A program made the translations under genes and the position numbers. Of a stretch of 24,220 bases of DNA, positions 1-6,400 are shown one piece after another. The notes under the pieces were generated by a model that made no database searches, was not told the DNA's origin, and saw nothing but the letters and a program-made list of their open reading frames with translations. Within the stretch, counting starts at the first letter, position 1, and each line of letters starts with the position of its first letter. Source of the DNA: Clostridia bacterium (lineage in GTDB: Bacteria > Bacillota > Clostridia > Oscillospirales > CAG-272); NCBI GenBank assembly GCA_900769475.1, contig CAAGGQ010000154.1, positions 1 to 24,220 of the forward strand. The letters are read 5' to 3'.

Positions 1-207
1 ACCGCCGAGTTCACCAAGGAGAACGGCTTGTACACCTGCGTGTACGAATTTACGAACCCCAAGAACAAGACCACCTATACCTACCGTAGCTTCGTGTTCA
101 AATCCGACGATGCCTTTTGGACCTTCCAGTTTGCCACCGAGAGTGAGCAGGCCGAGAAATACCTCCCGCAGATCTACGAGTGGGCAAGCTCGGTAAAATT
201 CTCCTAA
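1..207 (+). CDS. PsbP-like protein, C-terminal fragment (5' end outside window)
   Basis: The window opens inside a reading frame whose last 68 residues are visible, ending with TAA at 205-207. The visible part alternates beta-strand-like stretches (YTCVYEFT, TYTYRSFVF, AFWTFQFAT) and ends in a helix (EQAEKYLPQIYEWASSVKF). The same order of elements closes the lipoprotein at 15469-16566 (YEYTYRV, YQYRQVIAAY, MYSMTYTAT, then a terminal helix). I therefore infer that it is the C-terminal end of a PsbP/Mog1-fold domain, the type found in secreted Clostridia lipoproteins of unknown role. The signal peptide and any lipobox would lie upstream of the window. Followed by the palindrome at 218-263. Confidence 0.6.
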   Translation, partial: TAEFTKENGLYTCVYEFTNPKNKTTYTYRSFVFKSDDAFWTFQFATESEQAEKYLPQIYEWASSVKFS

Positions 208-217
208 AACCGAAGAA

Positions 218-263
218 CCAATAACAGCCAAGGCCTCCCGCGGGAGGCCTTGGCTGTTATTGG
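218..263. terminator. 46-bp perfect palindrome between convergent genes, probable terminator
   Basis: Positions 218-240 and 241-263 are exact reverse complements of each other (23 + 23 bp). The transcript could form a stem of about 21 bp with a 4-nt loop on either strand. The element sits 10 bp after the stop of the rightward gene and 61 bp beyond the stop of the leftward EEP gene. On the minus strand it is followed by a T-rich stretch (TTCTTCGGTTTT). On the plus strand the following sequence is TAAGGAG, with no T-tract. It is therefore a better intrinsic terminator for the leftward gene, though it could act in both directions. Confidence 0.75.
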
Positions 264-324
264 TAAGGAGAAAGGATCGATTTATGCCGTTCTTCCAGCG
301 GTGACGCGGGGAAAGTCATAACAC

Positions 325-1614
325 TCAATCCAACCGGTAGTCCACCACGATAGGAGCGTGATCCGAGGTCTTTTTGGCAAAGGAGGAGTCAAGGATATCA
401 AAGGTCAGCGGGGTCACGCCGTTGCCAAAGACGAAGGCGTGGTCGATGGAGTCGGAAAAGCGACTTTTCGAAAGATCCCCGCAGGAATCGTAGTAGTCCA
501 GCTCGACGTTGTAGGTGGGGTAGCCGCAGTAGGCGCCAATGGTGTCGGCGAAGAGCAGGGCGTTCTTTTGCACGTGCTTCATGCCGTAGTCCTCCAGCAC
601 ATCCAGGGCGATCCGCCCGTTGGCCGCAGCCAGGAGGGAGGGCTTGGTCTTGTCCCCGTAGGAGCAGTTCAGGTCCCCTCCCCACAGCAGGGGGAGCCCC
701 GCAAAGGCACCGCCGTTCTTGGTGTAGATGACGTCTTGCAGGAATTCGAACATCTCCCGGGCGTTTTCCATTCGCGCCTTGTTGGATTCCACGCGGTTGG
801 TCATATCGCTCGAGGCATCGGGACTATAATAGAAGTGCACGCTGATGACCAGGAAGCGCTTTCCCGTCTTTTGTTCCTCAAAGGCTGCCCAGGTCAGGTT
901 TTTGGTGTCGTGGTTGTTGCACACCATCTCGTTGACCGGGCTCTTGTAGCGGAAGGGATAAAAGCCGTGATCCAGCAGGGTGACACGGTGGGGATTGTAA
1001 AAGATGGGGGAGCAGTTTTTTGGGAAGCCCATCTGGTCGGCAGGCACCTCCAAAAAGCCGTGCTCGGTCAGGCGAGGACCCAGATACTTTCGCGGTCCGC
1101 CGTCATATTCCTGCAGGCAGAGGATGTCGGCGGCGTACTCCCCGTAGAGAGTGGCTTCCAGGGCATAACGCTTTTGAGGATGGATGGTAGGCTTGCGATC
1201 GTAGCCGAAGATGTTGTGAAAGAGGATACGCAGATCGCCGTGAGGGGTTCCCAGACTGGGATCCTTGCAGGAAGCGATCACGGGCGCGGCGGGCAGGGGC
1301 CCTTCGGTCAGCGCCTGCACGGCGGCCTCCACCAGGGCGTCATAGGCAGCAGTGGAGCCGGCACAGAGGAGCAGGGTAGCGTCATCCCGCTGTTCCAGGG
1401 CGTACTGCGTGGGGGCGGGGGAGAGCCCGGAAAGGGCACCCAGCAAGATGCGGCGGCCGTCGGGGGCTTCTTCCTCGGTTTGCACCGTCAGATCTGCTCC
1501 AAGGGCGGCAAGAAGCTTTTGTCGCAGTACAAAGGCGGCCTCTCGCTCGATGAGCGCGGAGGGGGAAGCGGCGGAATAAACGATCCGAAATTCTTGTAGG
1601 GACGAAAGAGTCAT
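325..1614 (-). CDS. Endonuclease/exonuclease/phosphatase (EEP) family protein with extra N-terminal domain
   Basis: A 429-residue protein. Residues about 127-429 form a complete EEP (Mg-dependent phosphodiesterase/nuclease) domain. All the usual metal and catalytic positions are visible: N134 (LFHNIFG), E169 (CLQEYD), H260 (ISVHFYY), D314 and N316 (GGDLNCS), D391 (SDSIDHAF) and D418-H419 (SDHAPIV). Residues about 8-105 are a separate alpha/beta domain (RIVYSAASPSALIEREAAF ... RRILLGAL ... ATLLLCAGSTAAYDALVEAA). This pattern resembles the N-terminal accessory domain of GH67 alpha-glucuronidases and related carbohydrate enzymes. No signal peptide is visible, so it is probably cytosolic. The start at 1614 is chosen because GGAGGTG lies just upstream and the EEP and accessory domains are complete from there. 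The open frame continues to 2052, but that part overlaps the promoters and the DUF47 gene. Substrate unknown: nucleic acid, phosphoester lipid or sugar phosphate are all possible. Confidence 0.85.
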   Translation of the reverse strand: MTLSSLQEFRIVYSAASPSALIEREAAFVLRQKLLAALGADLTVQTEEEAPDGRRILLGALSGLSPAPTQYALEQRDDATLLLCAGSTAAYDALVEAAVQALTEGPLPAAPVIASCKDPSLGTPHGDLRILFHNIFGYDRKPTIHPQKRYALEATLYGEYAADILCLQEYDGGPRKYLGPRLTEHGFLEVPADQMGFPKNCSPIFYNPHRVTLLDHGFYPFRYKSPVNEMVCNNHDTKNLTWAAFEEQKTGKRFLVISVHFYYSPDASSDMTNRVESNKARMENAREMFEFLQDVIYTKNGGAFAGLPLLWGGDLNCSYGDKTKPSLLAAANGRIALDVLEDYGMKHVQKNALLFADTIGAYCGYPTYNVELDYYDSCGDLSKSRFSDSIDHAFVFGNGVTPLTFDILDSSFAKKTSDHAPIVVDYRLD

Positions 1615-1650
1615 GGAAAGCACCTCCAAAATGGCAACGTTGACGGCTTC

Positions 1651-1679
1651 ATTATACTCCATTCCAAGGGGTTCGTCAA
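1651..1679 (-). promoter_or_regulatory. SigA-type promoter of the EEP gene
   Basis: Read on the minus strand, TTGACG (1679-1674) is followed by a 17-bp spacer and a perfect TATAAT (1656-1651). This lies 37 bp upstream of the ATG at 1614. It supports the short start and argues against the longer open frame, whose extra N-terminus would be encoded upstream of this promoter. Confidence 0.8.
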
Positions 1680-1751
1680 GGATTTTTTGGAGTTCTATCG
1701 GCAGAAGGCTTCTTTTTTCTCTCCGGTTTTCCATTTTTTGCAAAAAAAATG

Positions 1752-1780
1752 TTGAAAAAGAAGAAAAAATATGATAAACT
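1752..1780 (+). promoter_or_regulatory. Probable SigA-type promoter of the DUF47-PiT operon
   Basis: TTGAAA (1752-1757), a 17-bp spacer and TAAACT (1775-1780) sit in an A-rich stretch 39 bp upstream of the DUF47 start. An alternative -10 (TATGAT, 1770-1775) gives only a 12-bp spacer. No clear Pho-box repeats were seen. Confidence 0.55.
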
Positions 1781-1819
1781 AAAGACATATCCCATATTAT
1801 TTGTTGTTTGGAGGTTGCC

Positions 1820-2473
1820 ATGAGCTTTTTTAAGAAGAATACCCAGGTACATATTTTGATTTCGGAGCAGATCAAGGACGTGGAGGAAGCGTTGATCAAT
1901 TTTGAGACCTTCCTGCGCGCCGCCACCGTTCCCCAAACTCCCATAGAGACTCTGCGGGCCCTTTCTGCCGGTGTTGCCACTTCCGAAAATAAAGCCGACG
2001 AATCCCTGCGCCGCATGATCGACTCCCTGAGTGGCCAGTATCTTCCCTCCACCCGTCAGGATCTGATTGCGCTGGCCACCAGCTGTGACCGCGTTGCAAA
2101 CAAGTGCGAGGACGCCGCCCGTACCATCGTGGTGCGCAGAGTGCGCTTTCCCGAGTCCTTTGCCGAGGATCTCAAGGAGGTGGTTTCTCTGACCCGCCAG
2201 CAGTTTGCTCTGCTCAAGCAGGGGATCATGCTTCTGTTTACCAATTTGAACAGCTTCCAAAAGGATCATCACATCCTGGATGAGATCCGTACGCTGGAAT
2301 CCCGTGTGGACGTGATCGAGGAGAAGCTTTACGAGGAGATCTATGCCGGCGATCAAGAGCCTGCCCTGCAGGATCGTACCAGCCGTATGGTGGAGCTGAT
2401 CTGCGATCCCTCCGATATCATCGAAAACATTGCCGACCAGATCCAAGTGATGCTGATCACCAGAAAGGTATAA
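1820..2473 (+). CDS. DUF47 / PhoU-like phosphate transport regulator
   Basis: A 217-residue, largely helical protein with the hallmarks of the DUF47 (PhoU-like, TIGR00153-type) family. It starts with MSFFKKN. It has long amphipathic helices typical of a PhoU-like bundle (residues about 10-45, 90-150 and 150-215), with charged runs such as EDLKEVVSLTRQQFALL. It ends in a helix around SDIIENIADQIQVMLIT. Family members are usually encoded directly upstream of PiT phosphate transporters and are thought to modulate them. Here the PiT gene begins 7 bp after this stop, which fits exactly. The start at 1820 is set by GGAGGT at 1810-1815. An in-frame TTG at 1808 lies in the ribosome-binding region and is rejected. 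Cytoplasmic, probably metal-binding by family analogy. Confidence 0.88.
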   Translation: MSFFKKNTQVHILISEQIKDVEEALINFETFLRAATVPQTPIETLRALSAGVATSENKADESLRRMIDSLSGQYLPSTRQDLIALATSCDRVANKCEDAARTIVVRRVRFPESFAEDLKEVVSLTRQQFALLKQGIMLLFTNLNSFQKDHHILDEIRTLESRVDVIEEKLYEEIYAGDQEPALQDRTSRMVELICDPSDIIENIADQIQVMLITRKV

Positions 2474-2479
2474 GCCGCG

Positions 2480-3544
2480 ATGATGATCTATTTATTGCTG
2501 GCTGCCGGTCTGTTTATGGGATGGTCGCTGGGCACGAATGATGCGGCCAACGCCTTTGGTACCGCCGTGGCTACCCGCGTGATCAAGTACCGTACCGCGA
2601 TTATTATCATTGCCGTTATGGTCATGCTGGGCGCGATCCTCCTGGGAGAGCACAACATCCATAAGCTCTCCAGCATTGCTACCAACAACGAGGTGGTGGC
2701 ATCCCGGGGGGACGTAGACGCCGCCATTGCCAACGGAACCCTGGCCGAGCTTCGGCTGAAATCCGCCCTCAAGGCCTTTATCATTTTTGCTTGCGCGGGC
2801 TTGACCGTTTTTATTATGAGCTATCTCAAGTTCCCCGTATCGGCCAATCAGTCGATCACCGGTGCAGTGATTGGTTGGGGTATTTGCTACGCCGATTACA
2901 GCAACCCCGAGATCCTTGCCACCAACCTCAAGGAGATGGGAGAATTCGCCTCCACTTGGCTCATCAACCCGGTGGGTGCGGCGTTGATCTCCTTCGTGCT
3001 GGTATTCCTGGTCAAGAAATTCGTGGAGCACCGTTTGACCTCCATGCGAAGCTACGACCGCATTGTAAAGCTGGGCTACCTCATTGCGGGTGCCTTTGCG
3101 GCCTTTAGTATCGGTCAAAACAGCTCGGCCAGCGTAACGGCGTTCTACTATGACGCCACGGGTCTGGGCGCTAACCTGCTCACCAGCGCACAGCTTACGG
3201 CGATCATCGGCGGTTTGGCCATTGCGGTGGGCGTGCTCACCTTCTCCAAGCGAGTGATGATGACCGTGGGAAGCAGCATTGCCGAGATCAGCCAGGTAGA
3301 TGGCTTTGTTGTGATCGTTGCCATGGCGCTGACTGTATTGCTCATGGGCGAGCTGATGGGCATCCCCGTATCCACCTCCCAATCGGTGGTGGGCGCGGTG
3401 ATTGGTGCGGGATTGGTCAACGGCGTTAAGAACGTGAATTTTGGCGTGTTCAAGCGGATCGCCATTGCCTGGGTGAGCTCCCCCACGGTGGCAGGCCTGC
3501 TGACCTACCTCATTGCCCTGGCTACTAAGAGCTACTTTGCTTAA
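2480..3544 (+). CDS. PiT family inorganic phosphate transporter
   Basis: A 354-residue polytopic membrane protein of the PiT family (sodium- or proton-coupled phosphate uptake). The N-terminal signature GTNDAANAFGT is at residues 18-28. The two halves carry matching segments, KFPVSANQSITGAVIG in the first and GIPVSTSQSVVGAVIG in the second, reflecting the internal duplication of the family. In the second half the expected G-N-D-x-A-N-A motif is replaced by GQNSSASV, so the second acidic/asparagine signature is not conserved. Many hydrophobic segments are evident, about 9-10 in all. Translation probably depends on the upstream gene, because the only Shine-Dalgarno-like sequence (AAAGG, 2464-2468) lies inside the end of the DUF47 gene. 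Co-transcribed with the DUF47 regulator. ATGs at 2480 and 2483 cannot be told apart. Confidence 0.9.
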   Translation: MMIYLLLAAGLFMGWSLGTNDAANAFGTAVATRVIKYRTAIIIIAVMVMLGAILLGEHNIHKLSSIATNNEVVASRGDVDAAIANGTLAELRLKSALKAFIIFACAGLTVFIMSYLKFPVSANQSITGAVIGWGICYADYSNPEILATNLKEMGEFASTWLINPVGAALISFVLVFLVKKFVEHRLTSMRSYDRIVKLGYLIAGAFAAFSIGQNSSASVTAFYYDATGLGANLLTSAQLTAIIGGLAIAVGVLTFSKRVMMTVGSSIAEISQVDGFVVIVAMALTVLLMGELMGIPVSTSQSVVGAVIGAGLVNGVKNVNFGVFKRIAIAWVSSPTVAGLLTYLIALATKSYFA

Positions 3545-3602
3545 TACAAAATCGAAGTAAACGCGATGCGTGCAACGTTCCTTCTTTCGGAGCGTGTCCA
3601 AA

Positions 3603-3640
3603 TTTCGGCAGAGGGATGGATTCCTCTGCCGATTTGTGTT
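3603..3640 (+). terminator. Probable intrinsic terminator after the PiT gene
   Basis: CGGCAGAGGGA (3606-3616) pairs with TTCCTCTGCCG (3621-3631), giving an 11-bp stem with one G-U pair around a 4-nt TGGA loop. It is followed by ATTTGTGTT. The T-tract is short, so termination may be partial. Confidence 0.55.
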
Positions 3641-3664
3641 ACCGTTATCGAAAATGTGTAACAC
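3636..3664. promoter_or_regulatory. Inverted repeat in the promoter region of the acetyltransferase gene
   Basis: GTGTTAC (3636-3642) and GTAACAC (3658-3664) are perfect inverted 7-mers separated by 15 bp, ending 26 bp before the GNAT start codon. A weak promoter can be drawn across it: TTGTGT at 3634-3639, a 17-bp spacer and TGTAAC at 3657-3662. The repeat would then overlap both elements, as an operator would. No adjacent regulator gene is present. Inferred, low certainty. Confidence 0.35.
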
Positions 3665-3690
3665 CAACAAACAATGAACGAGGTGATATT

Positions 3691-4185
3691 ATGTCTTTAC
3701 GTTCCAAATTAGAAGGTCTTTCCGAGGAGCATTGGCAGAACGCGGATGTGAAGCTCCGGCCGCTGTCCACCGAGGCGGACTTGATCTACGCGGGGTATGA
3801 TTGTCAACTGACCGAGGAGCAAAGGGAGCTGGTAAACCCGTTTTGGCTTTCCATCGGCAGAGCCTATTTATTCCGGGAAGATCATTATCCCTGTATCATT
3901 GAAACGGCGAGCGGCGAGCCCATTGGCTTTATTCTCCTGCTCCGGTGGCTTGGAAGCGGCGATGCCTATTCCTGGAGTTACTTTATTGATCGGCGTCACC
4001 AAGGAAAGGGGTACGGAAAACAGGCCGCGGCGTTGGCAATTCATCTTCTGAAAGCCGCGGATCCTCACAAGCAGATCAAGCTGTCCACCGAGGCAAGGAA
4101 CACCACCGCCCAAGCTCTGTACCTTTCCTTGGGATTTCGAAAGCTGGACGAAATCGATGGCGAGGATCTGGTGTTCGGTTTATAA
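3691..4185 (+). CDS. GNAT family N-acetyltransferase, BltD (spermine/spermidine)-like
   Basis: A 164-residue single-domain acetyl-CoA-dependent transferase. The acetyl-CoA pyrophosphate-binding loop of motif A is RRHQGKGYGK at residues 101-110, after the beta4 strand YSWSYFID. Motif B is seen as EARNTTAQALYLSLGFRK (residues about 134-151), with the conserved Asn137 and Tyr144 (general-acid position). The overall pattern and the closing DGEDLVFGL resemble BltD/PaiA-type polyamine acetyltransferases of Bacillus, but the substrate cannot be set from sequence alone. The start at 3691 is chosen for GAGGTGA at 3680-3686. The open frame extends to 3616, but that part overlaps the terminator and promoter region. 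Monocistronic: terminators lie on both sides. Confidence 0.85.
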   Translation: MSLRSKLEGLSEEHWQNADVKLRPLSTEADLIYAGYDCQLTEEQRELVNPFWLSIGRAYLFREDHYPCIIETASGEPIGFILLLRWLGSGDAYSWSYFIDRRHQGKGYGKQAAALAIHLLKAADPHKQIKLSTEARNTTAQALYLSLGFRKLDEIDGEDLVFGL

Positions 4186-4211
4186 ATTTGCATGGATCCA
4201 ATCGCATAAGA

Positions 4212-4253
4212 ATCCCCCGACAGACCCTAAAGCTCTGTCGGGGGATCGTTTTT
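4212..4253. terminator. Intrinsic terminator between convergent GNAT and PTS genes
   Basis: ATCCCCCGACAGA (4212-4224) and TCTGTCGGGGGAT (4234-4246) form a perfect 13-bp stem with a 9-nt loop. On the plus strand CGTTTTTA follows, a proper T-tract, so it terminates the GNAT gene. On the minus strand the tail is TCTTATG, weaker. It also lies 32 bp after the end of the leftward PTS operon, so it may serve both. Confidence 0.85.
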
Positions 4254-4277
4254 ATGCGGTTTTGCGTTCTACGGTGG

Positions 4278-5894
4278 TCAGAGGGTCTTGATATAATCCT
4301 CCAGCTCGCTCTTGATCACGGCCACCTGGGGGCCGTAGACTACCTGAACCCCCACGCCCTTGCGGATCACCCCGGAGGCACCGGTCTGCTTCAGGAGGGC
4401 ATCCGAAACCTTGGAGGAATCCTTTACCGATACCCGCAAGCGGGTGGCACAGCAATCCAACCCGGCAATGTTGTCCTTGCCGCCCAGCCCCTCCAGGATC
4501 ATCTTGGAAAGAGCGTCCGGGGCAGTGCCGCCCTTGGATTTCTTTTCGTTGTAGTCGGCACGGGTGTAGAGCTTGGTCTCCTCGCCCTCGGTCTCCCGCC
4601 CGGGGGTGGCGTAATTCCGCTTGCGGATCAGGAAGCGGAAGAGCAGAAAATACACCAGGAAATAGATCACACCCACCAAGGGGATCATGATCCAGTTGGT
4701 CTTTGCATTCCCCTGGAGGATGCCAAAGAGGGTCAGGTCAATGATGCCTCCCGAGAAGGTCATGCCTACGCCCACGTTGAGAATGTGCATCAGCATATAG
4801 GCAAGTCCTGCCAGCACCGAGTGGATCACGTAGAGCACGGGAGCCACGAAGAGGAAGGTGAATTCCAGGGGCTCGGTAATGCCCGTGAGCATGGCGGTGA
4901 GGGCCGCGGAGAGGAGCAGACCTCCCGCCACTTTCCGCTTTTTGGGGTCGGCGCAGGTATACATGGCCAGGGCCGCGCCGGGAAGACCAAAGATCATCAA
5001 GGGGAATTTTCCGCTCATAAAGCGGCAGGCGTCCACCGAGAACTTGACCGTGTTGGGGGATGCCAGCTCGGCAAAGAAGATATTTTGGGCACCGTAGACC
5101 ATCACGCCGTCGATCAGGGCCGAGCCTCCCACCCCGGTTTGCCAGAAGGGAAGATAAAAGACGTGGTGCAAACCAAAGGGAATGAGGATCCGCTCGGTAA
5201 ATCCGTAGATCAGGGTACCCGCGTAGCCCGAGCGCAGGACCAGATCCCCCAGGGCATAGATGCCGCTTTGAATATAAGGCCACACGAAATACATGAGCAC
5301 GCCCACCAAAAGATAGACCGTGGTGGAAATGATGGGAACGAAGCGGGAGCCTCCAAAGAAGGAGATGACGTTGGGCAAACGGATCTTATAGAAGCGGTTG
5401 GTGAGCCAGGCCACGCCCAGTCCCACCACAATGCCGCCAAACACGCCCATTTGCAGGGATTGAATGCCCACCACGTTGGCCACGGTGCCCTCGGGCATGG
5501 CGCCCTCGGCCAGCCGTCCACTGATGGAGAGCAGGGTGCTGATGGTCTTGTGCATTACGAAAAAGGCGATGGCCGCCGAGAGGGTGGCGGTGGCCTTTTC
5601 GTTTTCCGCCATGCCAAGGGCCACGCCCATGGCAAAGAGGAGGGGAAGATTATCAAAAATAACAGTTCCTACCGAGGCCAGGAGGGAAAAGGCCGAGTAG
5701 AGAAAGGTGCCCGGTCCCATGATCCCCAACAAGTTGTAGGCCTCCAGGGTAGTGATGTTGGTAAAAGAGGCTCCCACGCCAAGAAGAAGTCCGGCAATGG
5801 GGAGCAGAGCGATGGGGAGCATAAAGGCGCGCCCTACCCGCTGGAGGACGCTGAAGGCTCCCGCGCCTCGATTTTGTTTGATTGCTTCAGCCAT
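4278..5894 (-). CDS. ptsG: PTS glucose-family EIICB permease
   Basis: A 538-residue fused permease of the glucose/N-acetylglucosamine PTS family. The EIIC membrane domain spans about residues 10-410. Family landmarks include MLPIALLPIAGLLLGVG near the N-terminus, RFVPIIS, PFGLHHVFYLPF, MIFGLPGAALAMY and the conserved GITEPLEF loop. The EIIB domain occupies about 455-538 and carries the phosphorylated cysteine in GLDCCATRLRV. The family motif is LDACITRLR, so the acceptor is the second cysteine, Cys482, with an additional Cys481 beside it. It imports and phosphorylates a hexose or disaccharide, taking phosphate from the EIIA encoded just upstream. PtsG-like overall, but glucose versus maltose or another sugar is undecided. 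The start at 5894 has AAGGA upstream. Last gene of a four-gene PTS operon, 2 bp after the EIIA stop. Confidence 0.9.
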   Translation of the reverse strand: MAEAIKQNRGAGAFSVLQRVGRAFMLPIALLPIAGLLLGVGASFTNITTLEAYNLLGIMGPGTFLYSAFSLLASVGTVIFDNLPLLFAMGVALGMAENEKATATLSAAIAFFVMHKTISTLLSISGRLAEGAMPEGTVANVVGIQSLQMGVFGGIVVGLGVAWLTNRFYKIRLPNVISFFGGSRFVPIISTTVYLLVGVLMYFVWPYIQSGIYALGDLVLRSGYAGTLIYGFTERILIPFGLHHVFYLPFWQTGVGGSALIDGVMVYGAQNIFFAELASPNTVKFSVDACRFMSGKFPLMIFGLPGAALAMYTCADPKKRKVAGGLLLSAALTAMLTGITEPLEFTFLFVAPVLYVIHSVLAGLAYMLMHILNVGVGMTFSGGIIDLTLFGILQGNAKTNWIMIPLVGVIYFLVYFLLFRFLIRKRNYATPGRETEGEETKLYTRADYNEKKSKGGTAPDALSKMILEGLGGKDNIAGLDCCATRLRVSVKDSSKVSDALLKQTGASGVIRKGVGVQVVYGPQVAVIKSELEDYIKTL

Positions 5895-5896
5895 GA

Positions 5897-6379
5897 TTAT
5901 CCTTTCTGTTTGGTTCGGTAGGCCACCACGGCATCCTTGCCGCCCTCGACCCTTCCGAATTGATATTCCATGCTTTCCAGTGCCTCGGGATTGGTGATCA
6001 GTACCGAGGTTACGGTGGGGAGCTCGCTTTCCTTCAGGAGGGCAAGATCCACCTGTGCCAGAAGTTCCCCGGCACGCACGCGGCGTCCCGCCGGCACCGC
6101 GGGGGAAAATCCGCGGCCGTCCAGGGTCACGGTGTCCACACCGATGTGGATCAGCACGTCCAGGCCGTCCTCGGTGAGGATGGTGTAGGCGTGGTAGGTG
6201 TCGGCAATGCTCTCCAGTGTTCCGTCCACGGGGGCGTAGAACCTTCCCTCCGTGGGCTCTACGGCAAAGCCCTTGCCGAGCATCCCCGAGGTAAAGGCTT
6301 CGTCGGGAACGTTGGAGAGGGGAAGGGCTTGGCCATTGCAGGGGGCCAACAATGCTTTTGTTTTTTTGAATAGACGCAT
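5897..6379 (-). CDS. crr: PTS EIIA component, glucose (Crr) family
   Basis: A 160-residue cytoplasmic phosphocarrier of the EIIA-Glc fold. The phosphorylated histidine is His78 in VLIHIGVDTVTL. The second active-site histidine is His63 in TYHAYTI, replacing the usual T-x-HA form. Other landmarks are FAVEPTEGRFYAPVDG, the GRGF turn and a final beta strand VVAYRT. It accepts phosphate from HPr and passes it to the EIIB domain of the permease, which begins 2 bp downstream, so the two are clearly co-translated. It is a free-standing EIIA rather than the EIICBA fusion common in Firmicutes. The Shine-Dalgarno is AAAGGAG, a few bases upstream of the ATG at 6379. Confidence 0.9.
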   Translation of the reverse strand: MRLFKKTKALLAPCNGQALPLSNVPDEAFTSGMLGKGFAVEPTEGRFYAPVDGTLESIADTYHAYTILTEDGLDVLIHIGVDTVTLDGRGFSPAVPAGRRVRAGELLAQVDLALLKESELPTVTSVLITNPEALESMEYQFGRVEGGKDAVVAYRTKQKG

Positions 6380-6400
6380 GGTTACTCCTTTGCGATCACG

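Noticed and set aside
284..304. Six-codon frame (MPFFQR, then stop) with good Shine-Dalgarno-like sequence upstream
   Set aside because: Could be a leader peptide or the remnant of a lost gene, but no downstream gene on this strand would use it. Too short to support.
358..1599. 413-codon rightward open frame antisense to the EEP gene
   Set aside because: Glycine- and valine-rich with no domain, and fully overlaps an intact enzyme gene that has its own promoter and ribosome binding site. It is a shadow of GC-rich coding sequence.
1615..2052. N-terminal extension of the EEP open frame
   Set aside because: Would overlap the DUF47 gene and two promoters. The ATG at 1614 has its own GGAGGTG and promoter.
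4188..5921. 577-codon rightward open frame antisense to the PTS permease
   Set aside because: His- and Gly-rich with no recognisable motif. It begins inside the terminator and overlaps the well-supported EIICB gene.
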